Source: CAVRXT01 sp049644285 (GTDB lineage Bacteria > Acidobacteriota > Terriglobia > Acidiferrales > UBA7541). From it: a DNA stretch of 64,000 bases. The translations under genes were made by a program, and so were the position numbers. Shown here piece by piece: positions 51,891-61,117 of this stretch (position 1 is the stretch's first letter; each line of letters starts with the position of its first letter). The notes under the pieces were generated by a model. That model saw only the letters and a program-made list of their open reading frames with translations, ran no database searches and had not been told where the DNA came from. The stretch is taken from assembly GCA_049644285.1 (NCBI GenBank), contig JBARRP010000219.1:26129-90128 (forward strand), in the 5' to 3' direction.

Positions 51891-53159
51891 GTGTTCGCGC
51901 ATGGGAATGAGGGTGGTGTGACCCCAGAACAACACAGCCTGGAAAGAGGCGTGGCCAACGCTCAGCAGGCGAACGGGTTGCCGAATTTCAACCTGATTGC
52001 CAGCTTGCTGGACGCACTTGACCGGCCGATGTTGGTGGCTGAGCGGAGCGGCCGGATTCTCTTCGCCAACCTCCACGGGCAGGACCGCCTCAATTCGGAA
52101 ACAATGATGCGCTCTCCGGGCGACCACAACCTCTTCCAGGATCTGTTGCACGTAGATGATCGAGGATTGATGAGCCAGCTCGAGGGCGGAGAACAGGAAA
52201 TCAATTTGCCGGTGGGTTGCCCGGAGGGAAAGTGCCGGGCGCGAATTCGCTGGTTGCCGGAGCCGGATTGGCTGGTGGTGTACATCGAGACGGTTGGGGC
52301 CGAGGCGCCAGCGGACGAAGTGGAAATGCGCCACACCGTGCAAGAACTGATGCAGGAGCGGGAGATCACGTATCGAAATCTCCTCGCCGCCTACCTGCGT
52401 CTTCAGGAAGCAAATCGTCAGAAGACGGTTTTCCTGGCGTCGGCGGCGCACGAGTTGAAGACGCCGCTTGCGGTGATGAAGGGCTACTACGATTTGTTGC
52501 TTTCGGGGTCGCTGGGAAAGTTAAGCGATCGGCAACGGGAAATACTTCAGGAATCGAAAGAGAGTTGCGACCGGTTGGTTCGGCTGGTGTCGATGTTTCT
52601 GAACTATTCGGCGCTCGAAAGCGGCAAGCTGGTTCTGCAACTTCGCCCGAATGATCTGCGGGATTGTCTGAGTGATGTGGTCTGCCGTTGGGAAGATGCC
52701 TTCAAACGTGCCGGGGTTCGGCTGGAAACGCAAGTGGCGGCGCAGCTCCCGATGTTCAAGTTCGATTATCAAAAAGTGCAGCAGTGTGTGTCGAACCTGA
52801 TTGACAACGCTCTGAAACACACGCCCGCGGGCGGTTGCGTCACTCTTCGCGCAGGACTGCACTTCTGGGAACGTCGCGTCTCCGATGCTCCGCCTTCGGC
52901 CGAGCGCCGCCGCGATCGGGCCAATCAACCAAACAGTATGCTTGTTTCCGTGACCGATTCGGGAACAGGGATCGCTTCCGAGCATCACCAGGAAATTTTC
53001 GAGGAATTTGTGCGGGTGGACCCTTCTTCCGCGGGCATGGGTCTGGGGCTGGCGATAACCAAGCGGCTGATCCAGGCCCACCGAGGAAAAATCTGGGTAG
53101 ATAGCGAACCGGGCCGCGGGAGCTGTTTCTCGTTCCTGCTTCCGGTGAATGTGGAATAA
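51891..53159 (+). CDS. PAS-containing sensor histidine kinase (cytoplasmic)
   Basis: Protein of 422 residues without membrane segments. Residues ~30-140 look like a PAS sensor (LLDALDRPMLVAERSGRILFAN). The dimerisation domain has the phospho-accepting His in FLASAAHELKTPLAVMKGYY (about residue 185). The ATPase domain shows the N box NLIDNALKH, G1 VTDSGTGIA and G2 GMGLGLAITKRL. It should phosphorylate the response regulator that starts 35 bases downstream. The start is GTG at 51891 with a GA-rich stretch before it. A cytoplasmic signal, such as redox or a ligand, is likely. Confidence 0.93.
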   Translation: MFAHGNEGGVTPEQHSLERGVANAQQANGLPNFNLIASLLDALDRPMLVAERSGRILFANLHGQDRLNSETMMRSPGDHNLFQDLLHVDDRGLMSQLEGGEQEINLPVGCPEGKCRARIRWLPEPDWLVVYIETVGAEAPADEVEMRHTVQELMQEREITYRNLLAAYLRLQEANRQKTVFLASAAHELKTPLAVMKGYYDLLLSGSLGKLSDRQREILQESKESCDRLVRLVSMFLNYSALESGKLVLQLRPNDLRDCLSDVVCRWEDAFKRAGVRLETQVAAQLPMFKFDYQKVQQCVSNLIDNALKHTPAGGCVTLRAGLHFWERRVSDAPPSAERRRDRANQPNSMLVSVTDSGTGIASEHHQEIFEEFVRVDPSSAGMGLGLAITKRLIQAHRGKIWVDSEPGRGSCFSFLLPVNVE

Positions 53160-53194
53160 TCTCTCGAAAGAATTCAACGCGACTGGAAAAAGAG

Positions 53195-54631
53195 ATGGAT
53201 GAAAAAGAGAAGATCCTGGTAGTGGATGACGAGCCCAGCATTCGAAAGTATCTGCAGACGCTGCTCGAGGTGGATGGGTTCGAGGTGCACGCGGTGCCCA
53301 GCGGCAAAGAGGCCCTCGAGCGGCTGGGTTCGGGCGAAAAACCGGACTTCGTCATTCTCGATGTGCTGATGCCGGAGATGGATGGTCTGGAGACGCTCCG
53401 CCAGTTGATGAAGGTGGATCGCGGCCTGAACGTCATCATGCTGTCGTGCTCGAACGAGGTGGGAACAGTCGTGGATGCCATCCGCTTGGGGGCGCTGGAC
53501 TACCTCACCAAGCCGTTCGAAAAGCCGGAGCTCGACGCCGCCCTGCTGAAGTGCCGGCAGAAACAGCAACTCCGCTCGGAAAACCAGGCCCTGCGCGAGT
53601 ATTGCGAGCAGTTGACGGAGGATCTTTCCTTCCTGGCCGCCAGCCCGCAGATGTTGAAAATTCGGCAGCAAATCCTGCAGATCGCACCGGTCGATGTGCC
53701 CGTGTTCATCAGCGGCGAGAGCGGCGTGGGCAAAGAAGTGGTCGCGCGCATGATTCACCTGCGCTCCACGCGCCGCCAACAGCCTTTCATCAAGGTGAAC
53801 TGCGCGGCGCTGCCCGGCGAGCTGCTGGAATCCGAGCTTTTCGGGTACGAACAGGGAGCCTTCACCGGCGCAGTTCGCTCGAAGCCCGGAAAGTTTGAGC
53901 AAGCCAACAAGGGCACGATTTTCCTGGACGAAATCGCAGAGATGAGCCCGCATCTGCAAGCAAAACTTCTCCATGTGCTCCAGGACAATCAGTATTCCCG
54001 GCTCGGCGCCCGATCGGTAATCAACGTCGACGTGCGCGTTCTGGCCGCGACAAACATCGCCGTGCAGGAGGCCATGCGTTCCGGCAAGTTCCGCGAGGAT
54101 CTTTACTACCGGTTGAATGTGCTCTCCATTCATATCCCGCCGCTACGCGAACGGACTACGGAAATTCCGCTGCTGTTCAGGCATTTCCTGCTGAAATACA
54201 GCGAGAAATTTCAGAAACCGACGCCCGAACCGTCTTCTCACCTGCTGGAAGCCGCGCTGCGCTATCAGTGGCCCGGCAACTTGAGAGAGCTCGAAAACTT
54301 TGTGAAGCGGTACGTCATTCTCGAAGATGACGAAGGAAGCTTTCGCGAGTTGTTGGAGATGACCGGCACTCAGCAACGCATGAACCCGCGCGAGGAAGCT
54401 CCGGTCGTAAAGGAACAAGGCTTGAAAGCGCTGGTGCGCGGCCTCAAGGACGAAGCAGAAATGGAAGCGATCGCGGATGCCCTTGAGAAGACGAACTGGT
54501 GCAGGAAGGATGCGGCTCGCATGCTCGGGATCAGTTACAAAGCGCTGCTGTACAAAATGCGCCAGTTCAACTTGGATCCGGGACGCGGGTCGCGCTCGAA
54601 CGCAGTGACGCCAGCAGCCAAGATCCCGTAG
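53195..54631 (+). CDS. NtrC-type response regulator (receiver, sigma54 AAA+ domain, Fis HTH)
   Basis: Protein of 478 residues. The receiver (residues 1-120) has the acidic pocket VDDE, the phospho-Asp in VILDVLMPEMDG and the conserved Lys in TKPFEKPE. The central AAA+ domain has Walker A GESGVGKE, the sigma54-contact loop GAFTGAVRSKPG, Walker B GTIFLDEIAEM and the sensor segment RVLAATN. The C-terminal helix-turn-helix is Fis-type (DAARMLGISYKALLYKMRQF). It drives open-complex formation at sigma54 promoters, four candidates of which lie in the next few kilobases. It forms an operon with the upstream kinase. Confidence 0.96.
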   Translation: MDEKEKILVVDDEPSIRKYLQTLLEVDGFEVHAVPSGKEALERLGSGEKPDFVILDVLMPEMDGLETLRQLMKVDRGLNVIMLSCSNEVGTVVDAIRLGALDYLTKPFEKPELDAALLKCRQKQQLRSENQALREYCEQLTEDLSFLAASPQMLKIRQQILQIAPVDVPVFISGESGVGKEVVARMIHLRSTRRQQPFIKVNCAALPGELLESELFGYEQGAFTGAVRSKPGKFEQANKGTIFLDEIAEMSPHLQAKLLHVLQDNQYSRLGARSVINVDVRVLAATNIAVQEAMRSGKFREDLYYRLNVLSIHIPPLRERTTEIPLLFRHFLLKYSEKFQKPTPEPSSHLLEAALRYQWPGNLRELENFVKRYVILEDDEGSFRELLEMTGTQQRMNPREEAPVVKEQGLKALVRGLKDEAEMEAIADALEKTNWCRKDAARMLGISYKALLYKMRQFNLDPGRGSRSNAVTPAAKIP

Positions 54632-54911
54632 TCCTAGGACTTCTGTCAACTGTTGTATATTCAGGGCACATTACTCCCAAAAAGTCCTTCCTGCTTCTTT
54701 TGTAATTGAACTACGATTCGTGCGGGCATGGCTGCACCGGGATCGACCGGCATGTCCGATACAGGTCACGTAACGACTCGAGAAAAAACTGAATCGTTTG
54801 TTTCTGTTTTCAAAAGAGTTGTTTTGGTTCCTCCGTGTCCCCAGCCGCGGAGCTCGTGATTGTAAGCGCCAGACAAAATCTGGCACATAACTCGGCTCGG
54901 TGGGAAAACCT

Positions 54912-54928
54912 TTGGTACAGGGATTGCT
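54912..54928 (+). promoter_or_regulatory. Sigma54 (-24/-12) promoter candidate for the PilZ gene at 54985
   Basis: TTGGTACAGGGATTGCT: GG (54914-54915), ten bases, GC (54926-54927). It matches TTGGCAC-N5-TTGCT with one change in the -24 box. The ATG follows about 57 bases later. This is the best of the four candidates in the region. Confidence 0.75.
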
Positions 54929-54984
54929 CCTGGATCTTCCGGGGGCTGGAGAGTGTGATCTTTCTCCAGGGAGGAACAGTGGGG

Positions 54985-55314
54985 ATGACGGAGCGCCGTA
55001 CAGCACGCAGATACGATCTCTCCCTTCCGGTCAGCGTTCGGCTGCCACTCAATCGCGAAGTCGACTCGCACAGCGGTCAGACCCGCGATATCTCTACGCG
55101 CGGTGTCTATTTCATTGTCAGTCAAGACCTCGCGGCCGGGACGGAGTTGGATTTTACTTTGACATTGCCAGCCGAGATCACCCGGGGCGCCGAAGTTTTT
55201 GTGCGCGCTCATGGGCGGGTGGTGCGCGTCGATAAGAGGCAGAACGATCATCACGAGGTGATCGGCGTCGCTGCGGTAATCGAACGCTACGACATTATTC
55301 GCGGCGAAGCCTAA
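54985..55314 (+). CDS. PilZ-domain protein
   Basis: Protein of 109 residues made of one PilZ domain. The c-di-GMP contact motifs are RRTARRYDL at the N-terminus and DISTRG, followed by FIVSQDLAAGTELDFTLTLP and a closing VIGVAAVIERYD strand. ATG at 54985 has GGAGGA ten bases upstream and starts right before the RxxxR motif; a GTG six bases earlier is in frame. Single-domain PilZ proteins act as c-di-GMP-dependent adaptors. A sigma54-type promoter lies directly upstream and the NtrC-type regulator is the next gene upstream. Confidence 0.92.
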   Translation: MTERRTARRYDLSLPVSVRLPLNREVDSHSGQTRDISTRGVYFIVSQDLAAGTELDFTLTLPAEITRGAEVFVRAHGRVVRVDKRQNDHHEVIGVAAVIERYDIIRGEA

Positions 55315-55458
55315 GTTTGAACGCGGCGTGATCCAGCTTCCGCCGCCGCGAGCGCGTTGAGTTCGCAGTCGGGGCGAAGCCCCTTCCAACCGGTTGGCGC
55401 CTTGATTCGATCCATCGGAACCATGTCCTGTGCTTCCACCTGCCAGATAAGTCGAGCA

Positions 55459-55475
55459 ACGGAATTTCAATTGCA
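55459..55475 (+). promoter_or_regulatory. Sigma54 (-24/-12) promoter candidate for the CBS gene
   Basis: ACGGAATTTCAATTGCA: GG (55461-55462), ten bases, GC (55473-55474), with a good TTGCA -12 box but a weak -24 box. About 55 bases before the CBS gene start. Confidence 0.45.
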
Positions 55476-55528
55476 AGCAGAAACGAGTGGGCCTAGTATG
55501 GGCCATCTAACCCTCCAGGGAGGGTCTG

Positions 55529-55963
55529 ATGAAAGTCGCGGACCTCATTGCATCACGCAAGGAAATTTATTCCATCGCGGAAGAGACGAGTGTGCACGAG
55601 GCGGCGCGCTACTTGCGCGATCGCGGCGTCCGGGCCGTGGGCGTTTGCGACCGTCAGGGAAAGCTGGTGGGAGTCGTGTCGCAGAGCGACGTTTCCGACA
55701 AGGTCGCTGCCGAAAACAGGTGCCCGGCTTGGATGAAGGTATCCGAAATCATGACACGGCAACTCGTGACCGTGACACCGGAACTGACGCTGGATGAATG
55801 CCTTCGGCTTCTGGAGGAGCACGGCATCTACCACTTGCTAGTGGTGGATGAAGGCGACGCATTCCGTGGAATGATTTCGGTGACCGACCTGCTGCAAGTG
55901 ATCGCCTCGGATCACAAGGCCCGCGCCGACATGCTGGAGGCGCTGATTTTCCCGCCACGCTAG
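55529..55963 (+). CDS. Tandem CBS-domain protein
   Basis: Protein of 144 residues made of a Bateman module. The first CBS repeat runs through residues ~8-60 (VHEAARYLRDRGVRAVGVCDRQGKLVGVVSQSDV) and the second through ~72-130 (VSEIMTRQLVTVTPELTLDECLRLLEEHGIYHLLVVDEGDAFRGMISVTDLL). No attached enzyme, so it is a stand-alone sensor of adenine nucleotides or a related ligand. ATG at 55529 is preceded by AGGGAGGG. It is placed among sigma54-linked signalling genes; its target is unknown. Confidence 0.92.
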   Translation: MKVADLIASRKEIYSIAEETSVHEAARYLRDRGVRAVGVCDRQGKLVGVVSQSDVSDKVAAENRCPAWMKVSEIMTRQLVTVTPELTLDECLRLLEEHGIYHLLVVDEGDAFRGMISVTDLLQVIASDHKARADMLEALIFPPR

Positions 55964-56436
55964 AAAGCGTCTCACCGCTCTACTGCGGTTGCGTAGCTTT
56001 GCGAAGAAGCAGTTGAGTGGTGGACGAAGACGGATGCGATCCGTGTGGCCCACTGACGCGGGTCGCCGTTCGTGCGTTGTTGAGCCTCGGTCTGCGGGCG
56101 ACTGCGCCGGACATCTCCCTCGGGTACGTCAAGCGCGGGTCTCGGAATTGCGGCCACAAGAAACCTAGGACACGCCCCGGCGCCCTCGATTTGCTCTGGA
56201 TAAACCTTTTCCCATAAGTGAGACGGTTTTTCTGCGGTGTGTGCAAGGAAGGACATGGTGATGGCACCGGAAGGGTGTTCCTATCTGGAAAGCCATTGAT
56301 TTTTCAGCAGATGGGGAGGGGTCTAGGTCTTGGAAGTGGAACCGACGGTCACATGGGAGGGTGCGGCGCGTAGGCTCCCTGTGGCATCTCGGGTGCTTGG
56401 ATACAGTGGGAGTTCAGGCCTGTTCAGGGGAGATTT
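55964..56436. other. Intergenic region before the orphan sigma54 activator
   Basis: About 470 bases without a supported gene; the short frames here have no family features. It ends with a sigma54-type promoter candidate (56381-56398) and GGGGAGA before the GTG start of the next gene. Confidence 0.5.
56381..56398 (+). promoter_or_regulatory. Sigma54 (-24/-12) promoter candidate for the orphan activator
   Basis: GTGGCATCTCGGGTGCTT: GG at 56383-56384, ten bases, GC at 56395-56396; TGGCA and TGCT resemble the consensus. It lies about 40 bases before the GTG start of a sigma54 activator, so it may be autoregulated. Confidence 0.55.
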
Positions 56437-57480
56437 GTGGCTGTCGCCAAAGAAGCCAAGACAACGAATGCCGCCGTTCCTGCGATAGTCTTGCCCGAAG
56501 ACGTTATCTTTGGGAGCTCTGAAATCATGCGGGGCATGCGGAGGAAAGTCGGCAAACTTGCGGGGACGGCGGTCCCAGTCTTAATTGAAGGTGAAAGCGG
56601 GACTGGTAAGGAAGTCTTGGCGAGATACATCCACAGCGCCTCGCCTGTCCAGCAGGGGCCTTTTGTCAAGGTAAGTTGCGCGGCGATTCCTGACGCGCTG
56701 ACGGAGAGTGAGCTCTTCGGATATCAGAAGGGCGCGTTCACGGGGGCCAACGACTCCAAGCCGGGTCGCATCGAACTGGCCAACCAGGGAACTCTCTATC
56801 TGGATGAAATCACCGAGCTTGACCCTAGACGCCAAGCCAAGCTGCTCCAGGTGTTGCAGGATGGCCGCTTCTGCCGGATCGGCGATCAAGAAGAGACTTG
56901 TGTGGACGCACGGGTGATCTGCGCAACCAATCGAAATCTCGAGAAGGAGATTTCGTCGGGTGCGTTCCGCCAGGATCTGTACTACCGCATTAACGTTTTT
57001 CACCTCTCCCTTCCGCCCTTGCGCGATCGGCTGCAGGACGTCCCTGCGATTGCAGGATTCATTTTGTCCCAGTCGGCGCAGAGATTTAATCGGCCGTGTC
57101 CTCCGATACCTCAGGAAGCGGTTCGCTGGATGCAGACGTATCAATGGCCCGGGAACATCCGCGAACTCGAAAACTGGATCATTCGGTACGTGCTGCTCGG
57201 TAGCGTGGAAGTGCGTACCGCAAATGAGCCTGTCCGGCGGATATTTGAAATTCCTTTCGAAGTCGGACCCGATGGATCGATCCCGCTAAAACGCATCACC
57301 AAACACGCCGTTCTCGAAGCGGAACGCGCAGTGATTCTGAAGACGCTGGAGATGCACCATTGGAATCGGCGCCGCACGGCTGAGACATTAAATGTCAGCT
57401 ATCGTTCCTTGATCTATAAGATTCGGCAGGCTGGTCTGCCAAAGAGGCGACTTGCGAAGCGCCCGCCCGGTTCGGGCTAA
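56437..57480 (+). CDS. Orphan sigma54-dependent activator without a sensory domain
   Basis: Protein of 347 residues. It has the AAA+ domain (Walker A GESGTGKE, contact loop GAFTGANDSKPG, Walker B GTLYLDEITEL, RVICATNR) and a C-terminal Fis-like HTH (RRTAETLNVSYRSLIYKIRQ), but only about 25 residues before the AAA+ domain, so there is no receiver, PAS or GAF domain. Activity is then controlled by expression, by oligomerisation or by a partner, as for PspF. The start is GTG with GGGGAGA before it. It closes a cluster of signalling genes and its own promoter looks sigma54-dependent. Confidence 0.93.
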   Translation: MAVAKEAKTTNAAVPAIVLPEDVIFGSSEIMRGMRRKVGKLAGTAVPVLIEGESGTGKEVLARYIHSASPVQQGPFVKVSCAAIPDALTESELFGYQKGAFTGANDSKPGRIELANQGTLYLDEITELDPRRQAKLLQVLQDGRFCRIGDQEETCVDARVICATNRNLEKEISSGAFRQDLYYRINVFHLSLPPLRDRLQDVPAIAGFILSQSAQRFNRPCPPIPQEAVRWMQTYQWPGNIRELENWIIRYVLLGSVEVRTANEPVRRIFEIPFEVGPDGSIPLKRITKHAVLEAERAVILKTLEMHHWNRRRTAETLNVSYRSLIYKIRQAGLPKRRLAKRPPGSG

Positions 57481-57830
57481 CCCATTTTGAATCGCCGCAT
57501 CTCTGATAATCCCTCCCGAATCAGGTTCATGCGAATTGGCACCTCCATTCGGGCAACACCTAAAGTCCCGCCACAAGCGTTGTGATCCCGGCACTGCTGG
57601 GATCGATGGGTCATGCGCTGGCCGATCGTCACCGCATTCGCCGGGGCTTGGACGATCTCGCTGCTCGGTTGCCAGTTCGGGCCGATGATCGTTTCGCGCT
57701 TCGACATGGGCTTGAACGCAATCTGATCAAGGCACTCACCCCGAATTTGTGCCAATCAGGAGCCCTCGTGGACGGCTCGTGCTCGTGGAAGTCCTCTAAG
57801 CAGCGATGGCGGAGCGGGAGAATAAGCCAA

Positions 57831-59261
57831 TCAAGCCATCACCCCTTTGGAAGAGAGCGCTCGAACCGCGGCCGCATATCCGCACATCCCGTGCACACCC
57901 CCTCCGGGAGGCGTGGATGATGAGCAGAGATATAGTCCTTTTACAGGGGTGGAGTAAACCCGGCGTGTCGGCCGCCAGAACAACTGGCGGAGGTTTGCCG
58001 CACCACCACTGATATCGCCTCCCACTAAGTTTGCATTGTCCTTTTCCAAGACAGCCGGTGGCCGGACGCTGCGAGCGATTATCAGGTCTTTGAATCCAGG
58101 TGCAAATCGTTCAATTTGATTCTCGATTCGCGAAGTCATGTCGAAGTTCGATCCGTTGGGAACGTGGCAGTAGGCCCAGGCAGTGTGTTTCCCTTCCGGC
58201 GCTCGCGAGGAATCGAACAAGCTGGGTTGTGCAAGCAGGACAAAGGGCCGGTTGCAATGCTCTTCGTTCCATGCTGCGCTCTCGGCAGCTGCGATTTCCG
58301 AAAGGCTTCCGCCAAGGTGGACGGTACACGCCTGACCGCACCGAGGTGCGGTCCATGGAATGGGACCTCGGAGTGCCCAGTCGACCTTATAAGCACCGGG
58401 GCCGTAGTGATACTGCCGCAACGCACGGCGGTAACTCGAAGGAAATCGATGACCTGCGATCCGAAGCAAACCTCGAGGCGATACATCGCAAAGAAGGACG
58501 CGGGCGCGCGGTAACTCATCAATTGATTCCACGCGCCAGCTGGTGATGATCTCTCCTCCGAGCGAGCACAAATAACTGGCCAGCGAATTGGCGATTTGCT
58601 GGGAGCCGCCCTTCGGAATTGGCCAACCGGACAAATGTCCCATGATTGCTAACACCAATCCGATCGCAGCCGACGGAATACGTTCGAGTGGGAGTATCGA
58701 ATGAGCGGCCAAACCGGCGAAAAGAGCGCGAGCCCGTTCCGTCCGGAAGACTCTCTTGGCAAGGCCGGACGCAGATTGCAGCGCGTACCAGCCAAAACGA
58801 CCCAGGGCCATTGGATGACGTGGAAACTGCAAAGGACCCAGCAATTCCCCCTCGAGGAATCTCCAGTCCTTCACTAGCGGAGCCATCAGCGCCTGATAAG
58901 AACTTGCATCTTCCTCAAGGTTCCGACAGGTCAATTCCATAGATCGGTCGAGCACCACAGGCGGTCCCTCATCGAACGGGTGGGCAAGAGGGAAGGGTGG
59001 CTGAATCCATTGCAAACCGTGATGCTCCAGCGGCAAGGTGCGAAAGAAGGGGGAAGCGATTCCGAGTGGATGGACCGCGGAACAAACGTCATGCACGAAA
59101 CCCGGCAAAGTCAACTCCGCGGAGCGCGTCCCGCCTCCGATGGTTTCTTGCCCTTCGACAACGAGGACAGAGCATCCGGCCCGGGCCAACACAATCGCAG
59201 CAGACAGACCATTGGGGCCGGAGCCGATCACGATCGCATCGTAGGAGGACTGTACACGCAT
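57831..59261 (-). CDS. FAD-dependent oxidoreductase of the phytoene-desaturase type
   Basis: Protein of 476 residues. The N-terminal Rossmann motif is DAIVIGSGPNGLSAAIVLARAG, followed by VVEGQETIGGGTRS. Later blocks include SGWPIPKGGSQQIANSL and the C-terminal FAD segment GLYLCSSSTPPGGGVHGMCGYAAA. It belongs to the phytoene desaturase/PYROXD2-like branch of flavin oxidoreductases; the substrate is unknown, and no other carotenoid gene is in the window. ATG at 59261 is the first of the frame. It is convergent with the orphan activator and has no operon partner. Confidence 0.9.
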   Translation of the reverse strand: MRVQSSYDAIVIGSGPNGLSAAIVLARAGCSVLVVEGQETIGGGTRSAELTLPGFVHDVCSAVHPLGIASPFFRTLPLEHHGLQWIQPPFPLAHPFDEGPPVVLDRSMELTCRNLEEDASSYQALMAPLVKDWRFLEGELLGPLQFPRHPMALGRFGWYALQSASGLAKRVFRTERARALFAGLAAHSILPLERIPSAAIGLVLAIMGHLSGWPIPKGGSQQIANSLASYLCSLGGEIITSWRVESIDELPRARVLLCDVSPRGLLRIAGHRFPSSYRRALRQYHYGPGAYKVDWALRGPIPWTAPRCGQACTVHLGGSLSEIAAAESAAWNEEHCNRPFVLLAQPSLFDSSRAPEGKHTAWAYCHVPNGSNFDMTSRIENQIERFAPGFKDLIIARSVRPPAVLEKDNANLVGGDISGGAANLRQLFWRPTRRVYSTPVKGLYLCSSSTPPGGGVHGMCGYAAAVRALSSKGVMA

Positions 59262-60198
59262 CCCGGGTTGTCCTGGAATGTGCAGATCTAAACTACACCG
59301 GTCCGTTTTCTTCTGCCACCTTGTGAATCCGTCACCGGACGAGACTCCTTCCTGCGCGATGCTTCCACGCGGAGGATATCAGACAAATTCGTGCCTATGG
59401 TTTCGATTTCCATTATTGCCGTTCGATGAATACCACATGGTCCCCTAGAGCGAGAGTGCAAAAGTCTGACATTCTCCTTATTCTGCCTTGTTTCATTGCC
59501 GAACCACGAGCTTGCTCTTCCGGGCCCGCAGCTACGGCCCTGAGGATGTACGCAAGCCTCACGAAAATGGGGCCAAAACGTTCCGTAGCGCTCGCACAAA
59601 TCAAACCGATTTCACCGGACTAGCCACATCTCGCAGCGGGGAGGGCTGCGCGGCGGTGTGGGCATCTGGCCGGCGCACGCCGCGAGATCCAAGAGGCAAG
59701 ATAAAAGACACCAGCCAGAATCAGGAGCGACCGAATGCCTGTCCACAACGATAATGACTCGAAAAGACGGCCGACCAGTACTCCTAACAGGTCGAACCGA
59801 GCGAAACTCTGGATAAACACGATCCCCGCAAAAAAGACTGGCAGACAGAACGCCGCAATGGCCGTCAGCGCCTTGAGCCAAAATGACGCGAAGAGGAAAC
59901 TTTCCGCGATCCTCAAGCGGGATCGGTCCTCAGAATTTGCCAGCGATCCCGGGAAACGAGACGGAACAACACTTTCCTCAAGGCGTATACACGAAACCCC
60001 CAATTGACTTTTCGGCGGCGAACCCTTAGGGTTCGTGCTCAGATTCGACGCGGCTCTTGACTGCATCGTTGAGCATGTTCCTTTCGTCCTGGCGAGACGG
60101 AAGGGCCCAGGCGTGAGCATCGAAGCAGGTTGGGAGATCAGACCTCTGTCCTCAAGCGCTGTGATTCTTATTGGCCGAAAAGTCGTCGAGCGACAACA
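59262..60198. other. Gene-poor region with decayed sequence
   Basis: About 940 bases. No intact gene is supported. Part of it (59620-60000) looks like the remains of a membrane protein gene on the minus strand. The rest of the frames are short and show no family features. Confidence 0.45.
59620..59935 (-). pseudogene. C-terminal remnant of a multi-spanning membrane protein
   Basis: A minus-strand frame reads FWLKALTAIAAFCLPVFFAGIVF, then SFARF, LLGVLVGRLFESLSLWTGIRSL and LLILAGVFYLASW. This pattern recalls the C-terminal membrane part of fused MFS/spermidine-synthase-like proteins (ALGSNLLGA-GG-LE-LS--G-R-L). Between SFAR and LLG several conserved residues are missing, and the upstream part does not continue as a protein of that family. 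Probably a truncated, decayed gene. Moderate to low certainty. Confidence 0.4.
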
Positions 60199-60495
60199 AT
60201 GGGACCGCCCAACTACCCGCTCCGCACGGCCATTGCTCTCGCCCTGCTGCTGGGGCCTGTACTGCTCTCCCGCTTGGGCATAGGAAATAAGGGTGGCTGG
60301 GGCACATACGCGCGCGTCTGTCCGGGAATTTTTCTGACGTTCGGGGTGGCAGCACCGTTGGTCCGTTTGGGAATGGGATTCTCTGCGCTTGGGGCACTCG
60401 AAGACTTCTCTGGAGTGTCCTTTGCCTTGGCGGCCTTAGCATTTATTGGCGGGGCGTTCGCCGAATCAGCTGCGAGAAAGAGGGGCCGCTTCTGA
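60199..60495 (+). CDS. Possible small membrane protein
   Basis: A 98-residue frame from ATG 60199 with three hydrophobic stretches (TAIALALLLGPVLLSRLG, FLTFGVAAPLVRLGMGF, VSFALAALAFIGGAFA) and a basic end (RKRGRF). The frame is open further upstream but that part lacks membrane character. No Shine-Dalgarno and no family I recognise. Chance or remnant remains possible. Confidence 0.35.
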   Translation: MGPPNYPLRTAIALALLLGPVLLSRLGIGNKGGWGTYARVCPGIFLTFGVAAPLVRLGMGFSALGALEDFSGVSFALAALAFIGGAFAESAARKRGRF

Positions 60496-61117
60496 ATCTC
60501 GAGGCCAGCCGCGATCGTTTTGAACACAAACCGGGCAAATGAGCCCCGAAAGAACCTCGGTTTTTAGGGTTTCTCCGATAAAGGGCTAGCCCGTAAGAGT
60601 CTCTTTCGGTTCGTGCAGAGCACAAAGACGGCGGCTTCAATGCTGAGGGTAACTGATCGCATCCACCTCCGTGTGATTTGCGTAGGCAGGTTTGGTCTGG
60701 CCTGTTGTCTCGCCGCCTCGTTGCGCGAAGCGGCGAGGCTTTGTGCTTTTCCCATTCCGTTAGTCTCATCGTGCTGATGGGACAACGCCAATCGTTTTCT
60801 GAGGCTGGACATGCAAAGCGCTTGCAAAGTGCCAACCATGGTTCTATCTGAGACTCCTGGCCTATGGTTCTTCCGGGCGTGGAGCCGTCCGTAAATCTAA
60901 ATGAATTAATAATTCTAGCTGTACGCTTAAAACCGCCGAATGTGTCGGGCTCGTGGTTTTAACCACGACCCAAACGCTGTTTTAATCTTCCTCGATGGCC
61001 TTCGGGGGATCCAGGGCTTTTTCTTTCAGAGGCGCGTCGTTTCAATTTTCTTCAGCAAGTGAGAAAGGGCTTTGCTCCCGGAGGCGAGCTCGTACTATTC
61101 TGCCGAACTCAGAAGAC
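60496..61117. other. Intergenic region upstream of the GH20 gene
   Basis: About 620 bases. It contains a hairpin with eight perfect pairs (CTCGCCGC at 60709-60716 with GCGGCGAG at 60730-60737, then GCTTTGTGCTTTT), which may terminate transcription from the left, and the palindrome at 60951-60968. No supported gene. Confidence 0.45.
60951..60968. repeat. Palindrome TCGTGGTT-TT-AACCACGA
   Basis: Eight-base perfect arms. It resembles the palindrome at 24908-24927 (GTCGCGGT/ACCGCGAC) in position relative to genes and in the flanking GGGCT-/GACC bases. Intergenic. Confidence 0.45.
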
